Shown here: piece by piece, positions 1-5,151 of the stretch
How the letters are laid out: every line of letters begins with the position of its first letter
Position numbering within the stretch: the stretch's first letter is position 1
Assembly: GCA_021796055.1 (NCBI GenBank)
Contig: JAJYOS010000199.1
Location: 1-9,195 of the forward strand
Direction: 5' to 3'
Source of the DNA: Bacteroidota bacterium
GTDB lineage: Bacteria; Bacteroidota; Kryptoniia; Kryptoniales; JAKASW01
DNA: 9,195 nt
Made by a program: the position numbers and the translations under genes
The notes under the pieces: generated by a model
Seen by the model: the letters and a program-made list of their open reading frames with translations, nothing else
What the model was told of the DNA's origin: nothing
Database searches by the model: none

Positions 1-64
1 CGTTGGACAGGCGCCTCAAAGCGACGACATAACCCAATTATGCGTGAAATTCCACGGAATTTAG
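1..64 (+). pseudogene. Second copy of the 3' end of the GAF-SpoIIE phosphatase gene (partial, cut by window edge)
   Basis: Read on the plus strand from base 2, this stretch encodes VGQAPQSDDITQLCVKFHGI and then TAG (62-64). These are exactly the last 20 residues and stop of the minus-strand phosphatase at 2515-4263, including the SDD metal-binding motif near the C-terminus. The DNA is identical because it lies in the left arm of a 121-bp inverted repeat. Only the tail is visible. Whether a complete second gene, a truncated fragment or an assembly fold-back lies to the left cannot be decided here. The frame itself is certain; its status as a pseudogene or partial gene is not. Confidence 0.6.
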
Positions 65-121
65 AGCTTCTAATTAAATAATCATTCTAATTTCATTTTG
101 AACCATTATATTGAATACGGC
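1..121 (+). repeat. Left arm of a perfect 121-bp inverted repeat
   Basis: Bases 1-121 are the exact reverse complement of 2458-2578 (paired positions sum to 2579), with no mismatch found when read base by base. Similarity stops at base 122. The arm may extend left beyond the window. It holds the last 20 codons and stop of a SpoIIE phosphatase gene, then 57 bp of AT-rich non-coding DNA. The 2336 bp between the arms carry the lysE-like and GT9 genes. No transposase, recombinase or terminal-repeat motif was seen. Confidence 0.95.
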
Positions 122-303
122 AATTGTTCCTCTTTTTTTTCGTCTCTGGGCGTTTTCATTGGTTTGGACTCCTAATGCCATGAAAAAGTTGGGGGCACAG
201 GTCCAGATTGTTTCAGGAATCGCGTGCTTTTGGAATTGACTACGCCGGGGAGGAATTGGGGGGTACAGACAAGGGCAATCCGGAGAGGATATGCCAGGCC
301 GGA
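65..303. other. Intergenic region downstream of the LysE-family gene
   Basis: These 239 bp hold no convincing gene. The first 57 bp belong to the left repeat arm and are AT-rich. After base 121 the DNA is unrelated to the other arm's flank and includes a run of eight T at 133-140, not preceded by a GC-rich stem. Only very short open frames occur on either strand, without ribosome binding sites. A perfect 7-bp inverted repeat lies at its right edge and is listed separately. Confidence 0.6.
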
Positions 304-305
304 TT
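277..305 (-). terminator. Possible hairpin at the end of the LysE-family gene (weak terminator candidate)
   Basis: AATCCGG at 277-283 pairs perfectly with CCGGATT at 299-305, leaving a 15-nt loop, and the stem overlaps the gene's stop codon (304-306). No T-tract follows on the minus strand, so an intrinsic terminator is doubtful. It could be a 3'-end RNA structure or chance. Confidence 0.25.
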
Positions 306-951
306 ACAGGTGCACGAGGACTCTTAAAGAAGTGCCCAGAAAATAAAGCGATAGGAGAATCAGCACAACCCCCAGCGCATAGTTGACCTTCTTCATCATT
401 TCATTCGAAATGAATCTCTTTGCCCAGTGGAGGGTATTCGCGAGTGTGATGAGGTAAGATGCAAGCCCGATAGTTCCGGCAGCCAGGAACAGAAGCGAAA
501 TATGAGTGTCAAAGTCCGTGACAAGGCCGAGGTCCTTGATTATTCTCACGCCGATCAGCCACCAAACGATCATCATCGGGTTCGTCACCGCCAACGAAAA
601 ACCGGTGACGTATGAAAGCCTCTTGCTCTTCAAGGTAGGGTGAGTCAACTCGAGCATATTCGCCTTCTTGCCGTCGCGGAATGTGAAGAAAGCAAGGAGC
701 CAGAGTATGACGGTAGCAACAATTCCAAAAATTGCGACTACAGTCGGGCTCTTCAGAAATGGCGCGACACCAAAGAGCGCTACACTGCCGTACATGAAAT
801 CCGAGCTCACAGATCCGAGCGCGACCATGTAAGCGGCGCGCAAATGGCTGTTCAGAGATCGCTTGGCAATTTCAATCTGTGTAGCGCCGATGGGAATCGC
901 TGTAAGAAAACCCATGACATACGTGATAAGCAGGAACAAAACTGTATCCAT
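304..951 (-). CDS. LysE-family transporter (amino-acid/small-metabolite exporter)
   Basis: A 215-residue inner-membrane protein with the usual length and layout of the LysE/RhtB family, with about six hydrophobic segments. The N-terminus reads GFLTAIPIGATQ followed by a basic stretch (KRSL) and ALGSVSSD. This matches the family's N-terminal Pro-Gly region and the helix after it, although the usual PGP is here IPIGA. A central cytoplasmic loop is rich in Lys, and TNPMMIVWW near residue 125 corresponds to the family's NPK-type motif. Family members export amino acids or related solutes; the substrate cannot be told from sequence. The ATG at 951 has AGG four bases upstream. It starts 35 bp after the GT9 stop, so the two are probably cotranscribed. 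Confidence 0.85.
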   Translation of the reverse strand: MDTVLFLLITYVMGFLTAIPIGATQIEIAKRSLNSHLRAAYMVALGSVSSDFMYGSVALFGVAPFLKSPTVVAIFGIVATVILWLLAFFTFRDGKKANMLELTHPTLKSKRLSYVTGFSLAVTNPMMIVWWLIGVRIIKDLGLVTDFDTHISLLFLAAGTIGLASYLITLANTLHWAKRFISNEMMKKVNYALGVVLILLSLYFLGTSLRVLVHL

Positions 952-986
952 CGCACCTTTTTGATTGTTTAAATCAATATAGGCCT

Positions 987-2315
987 TTACTTGACAAGAA
1001 TCCGCATCCGCGCGTTGCTGATGATCTTGCCTGCGGACTCTAAATGCCTTAAAGCTTCAAGAGCGACGTCAGACGGGTCGAGGTTGCGGAAGCAGCGAAC
1101 TTCCTTACATGTCTTAGCCATCTTGTTGATGCAGGTAATATTCCTGCACTGACTCTTCGCGACGAAGGACCTCGACGGCGCGTCCTGGTTGGCGGCGAAG
1201 AAGCCTGGGGCCGACGAATCATACCCGTAGATATGAAACGGCGTGCCTCCGAATACAGACAACACAGCAGTTTTGTTCCTAAGACTCTTTCCGGTTCGTC
1301 TTGAGTACTTGCGGGCGGCAGCAAGATGAAGCGGGCCGGTATCGCCGCTTATAAAAACGTCGGACAAATCCACGAGAGCAGTATAGACATCAAGTGGGGT
1401 CGATGGTGGGATTACGGTAATCTTCTTCCGGTGTTCAGGCGAAAGTGAAAAGAGGAGCTCATGTTCTATGAGCTTCTCGACATGACCGGCGCCAAGCAAA
1501 ATCGAGCAGTTCATCCCGGAGAGCTTCCTCAGGACGCTGAGCTGGAAATCGAAAGGCATCCTTGTAAATTTTGCCGAGGCATCCGGATTGAATAATACGA
1601 TCGGGTTGTCGGTCGAGATGTCATTACTCTCGAGGAAATTCCTCGCAGCGTCGATAGCTTCGTCGGACAGGTACAAATCAGCGCCCTTAAACTCTGCGGA
1701 AGTTCCTTCCTTGAGTCGGTCGCGGAATACATCCCGGATAAAATCGTAAGACCTGTAAACGACGTTATTGATTACTTCTCCCCGCTTCCCTTCATTCCTG
1801 ACAAGTTTCGCGGCCATCATGGCATAGTTTACTACGTTCTTCTTCCCGAAGATCCTGTCATCCAACATCGGGCTGAAGTTGATTACGAGATCATATTCAT
1901 AAGACTCAGCGATCTCTGCAAGTCTCTCGATGTCGCTATCCTTCGGATAGGGTGCGCCCTCGTAAACCGGGTAGAGATTTGAAATCTTCGGATTGCCTTC
2001 GATAAGGTCTTTGGCTGATTTTTTTATTACACAGTCCAACCGTGCGTCAGGGAGAATCTCTCTCAGCGCGGTGATGGCGCCCTGCGCAATGATAGCATCA
2101 CCGATATTAATGTCGGAGGCGACGAGTACAGCTTCGATTTTCTTCGCCCTTCCGAACTGCTTTCTCGCCTGCTTTTCGACAGCCTTATAGACCAGGATAT
2201 TACCGAGAAGATTCCTGACCGTAACGTCAAGAATCCGTCCGCCACGTTGCGGGAAGACATCGGTTACAAGACTTGTGAACTGAAAAAACTTCTTAAACTG
2301 TGTCTCCTTGTCCAT
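987..2315 (-). CDS. Glycosyltransferase family 9 (ADP-heptose:LPS heptosyltransferase-like)
   Basis: A 442-residue GT-B fold glycosyltransferase. The N-terminal domain has the GT9 signature VASDINIGDAI near residue 65-75, followed by ALREILPDA and a nearby GNPKISN. The C-terminal domain has FNPDASAKFTR, LLGAGH and the donor-site motif SGDTGPLHLAAA. Four cysteines near the end (about 390, 395, 403, 408), followed by LDPSDVALEAL, match the Cys-rich tail of many heptosyltransferases. GT9 enzymes act at the inner face of the inner membrane and add heptose or related sugars to LPS core or other glycans; acceptor and donor are unknown here. About 60 residues precede the GT9 signature, longer than in WaaC/WaaF, where it lies near the N-terminus. 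AAGGA lies 10 bases before the ATG. The codon just upstream is an in-frame TAG closing a small open frame. Confidence 0.88.
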   Translation of the reverse strand: MDKETQFKKFFQFTSLVTDVFPQRGGRILDVTVRNLLGNILVYKAVEKQARKQFGRAKKIEAVLVASDINIGDAIIAQGAITALREILPDARLDCVIKKSAKDLIEGNPKISNLYPVYEGAPYPKDSDIERLAEIAESYEYDLVINFSPMLDDRIFGKKNVVNYAMMAAKLVRNEGKRGEVINNVVYRSYDFIRDVFRDRLKEGTSAEFKGADLYLSDEAIDAARNFLESNDISTDNPIVLFNPDASAKFTRMPFDFQLSVLRKLSGMNCSILLGAGHVEKLIEHELLFSLSPEHRKKITVIPPSTPLDVYTALVDLSDVFISGDTGPLHLAAARKYSRRTGKSLRNKTAVLSVFGGTPFHIYGYDSSAPGFFAANQDAPSRSFVAKSQCRNITCINKMAKTCKEVRCFRNLDPSDVALEALRHLESAGKIISNARMRILVK

Positions 2316-2468
2316 CTAGATCGGTTCCTTCTGCTGCCCCCCGGACAAGTGTGCGAAACCCGCGATATTGTTCAAATGAATCTCCTCTCTTTTCTTGAAG
2401 ACTGCCCGGTAATCTACTGATTCGACAAGAATAGCTCTAGAGAAGTCGGAAACATTCGCCGTATTCAA
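2316..2468 (-). CDS. Small open frame abutting the GT9 gene (leader peptide or 3' remnant)
   Basis: This frame is in phase with the GT9 gene and ends in TAG exactly next to the GT9 ATG. From the most upstream TTG (2468) it gives 50 residues, with a mixed, protein-like composition (segments AILVESVDYRAVF, KKREEIHL). That TTG has no ribosome binding site and lies inside the right repeat arm (up to 2458). A second TTG at 2375 has GAGGAG (2382-2387) six bases upstream and would give a 19-residue leader peptide. Three readings are possible: a translationally coupled leader, the 3' end of a gene whose 5' part was lost at the repeat junction, or an upstream extension of the GT9 gene separated by a nonsense codon. 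No family was recognised. Confidence 0.35.
   Translation of the reverse strand: MNTANVSDFSRAILVESVDYRAVFKKREEIHLNNIAGFAHLSGGQQKEPI
2382..2387 (-). promoter_or_regulatory. Strong ribosome binding site (GAGGAG) upstream of the small open frame
   Basis: GAGGAG on the minus strand is followed, after six bases, by TTG at 2375-2373. It is a better match than the AAGGA (2326-2330) that serves the GT9 ATG with a long 10-base spacing. It suggests that ribosomes could load here and reach the GT9 start by termination-reinitiation at the adjoining TAG and ATG. Confidence 0.4.
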
Positions 2469-2578
2469 TATAATGGTTCAAAATGAAATTAGAATGATTA
2501 TTTAATTAGAAGCTCTAAATTCCGTGGAATTTCACGCATAATTGGGTTATGTCGTCGCTTTGAGGCGCCTGTCCAACG
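2458..2578 (-). repeat. Right arm of the 121-bp inverted repeat
   Basis: Exact reverse complement of 1-121. It spans the last 20 codons and stop of the soluble phosphatase gene and the 57 bp after it. The inner edge at 2458 falls within the open frame that leads into the GT9 gene. Outside 2578 the phosphatase gene continues intact, so this arm sits in the apparently native copy. Confidence 0.95.
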
Positions 2579-4263
2579 AACAACGCGACATCTTTCCTGA
2601 CAGTTTCCAGAATTTCATCTGGGTCTAGGCCTGCATTTAACCTTAATAGATCCTCGATCCGTTCCTCTGAAAACTGGTCGCCATTTTCGTTTAGGGCCTC
2701 ATTGACACCATCGGTAAACATGTATAAGATGTTTTCGGGCGCGATTTCTTCGGTTCCAACTTCATAACTGACGTTTGGGACCACGCCAAGCATCAAACCG
2801 CCGGCCTCGAGCCTTAGGACACTCCCATTCTCCTTCAGCAGAAACGGATAGTTATGTCCGGCATTTATGTAAGTAAGCCGCCTCTCGACGGAATCATAGA
2901 CAGCGATGAAGAACGTTATAAACCTGTCAAAATCGGTGTTCTCGTAGACTATATTGTTTAAACGTCCGACGATTTGATTGAGTTTCAGCTCGGTTGCCAT
3001 GAGCGCCCTGAAAGCCGACTGAAGATTTGCCATCAAAAGGGCGGCAGGAAAACCTTTCCCCGATACATCGGCGATCGCCACACAGATCAATCTATCACTC
3101 AGCTTCATCACATCGAAATAGTCGCCTCCCACCTGCTTGGTTGGGATATGGAACGTTCCGACGGTGCAGCCGGCAAACCTGGGATTCTCTCTCGGGAGAA
3201 GTTTCTCCTGAATAGAATGAGCAAGATTGAGTTCTTCCTCGAGGCGTTGCTTGGCAAGCGACTCCTCGAAAAGTCTTGCGTTATCTATAGCCATTGCCGC
3301 AAGATTGCAGAGCGACGAGATGAAGCTCATCTCGGCGTCGGTGTATTTCGCGTGCGACAGCCTCTCACCCAGCACGAGAATCCCATCCGTTTTTCCCTGA
3401 AGTTTGAACGGGATGACGACCTCGGCTCCGAGCTCAATCAGCCTGGCTGCCGACGCGTTCTTCCCCACCAATTCTACCAGTCTCACCGGCGCCTCGTGGG
3501 AGCACATCGTGCTTAGGTCAGCTTCTTCGAGACCGGGGATCTTGTTGACGACTATTCTCCCTTTCGAATTTTGGACCAAACAGATTGCGTATTTCCTGGC
3601 GCCGGTCTGACCCATGACCGCGAACTCGAGAGTTCTTATCGCCCTCACTTCGTCGGTAAGCAGATTGAATTCCTTGCTCAGCTCGAACAGAGTTTGGAGT
3701 TCCTGGACGCGCCTTTGAAGCTCGGAGTTAGACTCCTTGTACTGCTGAAACACAATTGCGTTCTCGATAGCAGCCGCGGCGATGTTGCAGAGGGTCGAAA
3801 CGAACTCTATCTCGCTCGAGAGAAGTTCGGTCCCTACGAGTTTCTTGCCAATGAAGAGATAACCTAAGAGTCGGTGAGACGTGCGGATAGCAAAGAGTCT
3901 CACCGCACCGGCGACGGCAAGGTCTCCACCGGCGCCGTTCCGCATCTCCGAAACCGCGACCGATCCTTCCATGTCGAGAGTGAACAGTCTTGAAATCGTT
4001 TCATCTTCCAGGACAATCCCTTTGCCGATCCTTAGAAACTCTTCCTTACCGGAAGAAACGTCCGGAAGGCGAACTACGGCAGCGGTCTTGGAAACAGCCA
4101 GCTTCCCCATTGAGGCCAGCATGATATGATTGATGATGAACTTATAGTCGAGAGATGAATTTAGAATCTTCGCGGTTTCGATTAGCGACGTGAGTTCGAC
4201 TATTCTGTCGCTGCCGCTTTTTTTCGGCCGCCGTCCGGCGGGCGATTTAGGACTTTTGCTCAT
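2515..4263 (-). CDS. Soluble GAF-GAF-SpoIIE (PP2C-type) serine phosphatase, RsbU/RsbP-like
   Basis: A 582-residue protein without membrane segments. Two GAF-like sensor domains lie at about 20-170 and 195-335. Helical linkers after each could form coiled coils; the second contains LAHSIQEKLLP, typical just before SpoIIE domains. The PP2C domain (about 370-580) keeps its metal-binding acidic residues: VGGDYFD (Asp381), ADVSGKG (Asp399), MFTDG (Asp518) and SDD (570-571), plus YINAGHNYP. It should dephosphorylate the STAS protein encoded upstream, releasing it to bind the RsbW kinase, with the GAF domains sensing an unknown ligand or protein. The ATG at 4263 has only a poor ribosome site, but the gene overlaps the kinase gene by 17 bp, suggesting translational coupling. 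Its 3' end is duplicated in inverted orientation at the window's left edge. Confidence 0.92.
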   Translation of the reverse strand: MSKSPKSPAGRRPKKSGSDRIVELTSLIETAKILNSSLDYKFIINHIMLASMGKLAVSKTAAVVRLPDVSSGKEEFLRIGKGIVLEDETISRLFTLDMEGSVAVSEMRNGAGGDLAVAGAVRLFAIRTSHRLLGYLFIGKKLVGTELLSSEIEFVSTLCNIAAAAIENAIVFQQYKESNSELQRRVQELQTLFELSKEFNLLTDEVRAIRTLEFAVMGQTGARKYAICLVQNSKGRIVVNKIPGLEEADLSTMCSHEAPVRLVELVGKNASAARLIELGAEVVIPFKLQGKTDGILVLGERLSHAKYTDAEMSFISSLCNLAAMAIDNARLFEESLAKQRLEEELNLAHSIQEKLLPRENPRFAGCTVGTFHIPTKQVGGDYFDVMKLSDRLICVAIADVSGKGFPAALLMANLQSAFRALMATELKLNQIVGRLNNIVYENTDFDRFITFFIAVYDSVERRLTYINAGHNYPFLLKENGSVLRLEAGGLMLGVVPNVSYEVGTEEIAPENILYMFTDGVNEALNENGDQFSEERIEDLLRLNAGLDPDEILETVRKDVALFVGQAPQSDDITQLCVKFHGI

Positions 4264-4690
4264 TTCTCAGGTACCGGACAAGCCTCACCTCGTTGGAAGT
4301 GTCCCTGTCCTGATATTCGACTGTGTCCATGAGCTTCTTCATCAGGAAGATGCCGAGGCCGCCCGCCTTATGCTTCCTGTATTTGTCCCGGATATTGGGG
4401 ACGGGGACTTCATCCGGTTTGAAGCTCGCGCCCCAATCGCGGACGACTATCTGAAATTCCCTGCCTGTGGCAAGCACCCTGACTTCAAACTCAGCGTCGG
4501 GTTTCCCTTTGTAAGCATGCTTGATCACGTTGGTGCACGCCTCATCGACCGCGAGCGTGATCTCCGAGACCTCTTTATCGCCGAAGCCGAACCGCGCGGC
4601 CAGTTCATCGACAAATTCCCGCACTTCGGCAAGGGCATTTGTGGTGCTCTTAAAAACTCTCTTGGCTTCTATTTTTTCGGAACTTTTCAC
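4247..4690 (-). CDS. RsbW/SpoIIAB-type anti-sigma serine kinase (GHKL ATPase)
   Basis: A 147-residue protein of the usual RsbW length. ATP-binding motifs are intact: N-box EITLAVDEACTN (Glu50, Asn54), G1 box RDWGASF (Asp85, Gly87), and a glycine-rich lid/G2 segment AGGLGIFLMKK (Gly110-Gly113). In this family the kinase binds a target, classically a sigma factor, and phosphorylates a STAS antagonist; the STAS gene lies 29 bp upstream and phosphatase genes flank the pair. The start is GTG at 4690, with only AAG directly against it and no spaced Shine-Dalgarno, so initiation looks weak and perhaps dependent on the upstream gene. It overlaps the downstream phosphatase gene by 17 bp. The regulated target is not encoded in the window. 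Confidence 0.93.
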   Translation of the reverse strand: MKSSEKIEAKRVFKSTTNALAEVREFVDELAARFGFGDKEVSEITLAVDEACTNVIKHAYKGKPDAEFEVRVLATGREFQIVVRDWGASFKPDEVPVPNIRDKYRKHKAGGLGIFLMKKLMDTVEYQDRDTSNEVRLVRYLRNEQKS

Positions 4691-4719
4691 CTTCGTTCGC
4701 TGCGCTTGTGACGAAACGG

Positions 4720-5070
4720 TTAGCGGCTGTTGAACTTCTTCAGTGCTTCTTCCTGGTCTTTATATATCTCATATAGATATGGAAAGCCGAGAAGATCGAA
4801 GACGTTGAAGACTTTTTGCTGCATATTGGCGAGCTTAATGTCGCCGTGATTGTTTCGCACCTCGTCGATATAGGCCATGAAGACGCCGAGACCGGCGCTC
4901 GATATATAATTCAAAGCGTCGAAGTTGACCACGATATTGTATTTGCCTTTGGACATGAGTTCAGAAAATGTCTTTTCAAGATCGGGCGCGGTATGGGCGT
5001 CAAGGAAGCCTTGGAGCTCCATGACAACCGCGTTGCCCGATTCTCGAGTCAGCACCTTAAACTCATTCAT
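4720..5070 (-). CDS. STAS-domain anti-sigma factor antagonist (RsbV/SpoIIAA-like)
   Basis: A 116-residue single STAS-domain protein of typical length. The core NFDALNYISSAGLGVF aligns with the SpoIIAA/RsbV phosphorylation loop, placing Ser58 at the residue phosphorylated in those proteins; the preceding Asp of the classical DSSG/DSTG motif is Ser57 here. In the unphosphorylated state it should bind the RsbW-type kinase encoded next and free that kinase's target. The two SpoIIE phosphatases in the operon are the likely reactivating enzymes. The frame is open upstream to 5127, but the ATG at 5070 is chosen because GGAGG lies five bases before it and the STAS fold begins there. It lies 81 bp after the membrane phosphatase gene and 29 bp before the kinase gene. 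Confidence 0.94.
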   Translation of the reverse strand: MNEFKVLTRESGNAVVMELQGFLDAHTAPDLEKTFSELMSKGKYNIVVNFDALNYISSAGLGVFMAYIDEVRNNHGDIKLANMQQKVFNVFDLLGFPYLYEIYKDQEEALKKFNSR

Positions 5071-5075
5071 TACTT

Positions 5076-5080
5076 CCTCC
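5076..5080 (-). promoter_or_regulatory. Consensus Shine-Dalgarno (GGAGG) of the STAS gene
   Basis: GGAGG ends five bases before the ATG at 5070-5068 and fixes that start over the earlier in-frame ATG codons. It is the best ribosome site in the operon, in contrast to the nearly absent one of the kinase gene. Confidence 0.8.
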
Positions 5081-5151
5081 ACCTTTGCTAGAATTTTCCC
5101 GTCCGTCGGCATCCCGGCTGAAAACAAGGTCCAATCGAACGCAACTCAAAA

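Noticed and set aside
961..977. Inverted repeat TTGATT/AATCAA between the GT9 and LysE genes
   Set aside because: A six-bp AT-rich stem without a T-tract in a 35-bp gap; too weak for a terminator or operator call.
122..2457. Composite transposon or insertion sequence bounded by the 121-bp inverted repeats
   Set aside because: No transposase or recombinase is encoded between the arms, the arms contain ordinary coding sequence of the neighbouring gene, and no target-site duplication can be assessed because the left flank is outside the window.
2517..2532. Palindrome AAATTCC-GT-GGAATTT at the end of the soluble phosphatase gene
   Set aside because: The two-base centre cannot form a normal hairpin loop, it is within the last codons, and no T-tract follows at terminator distance.
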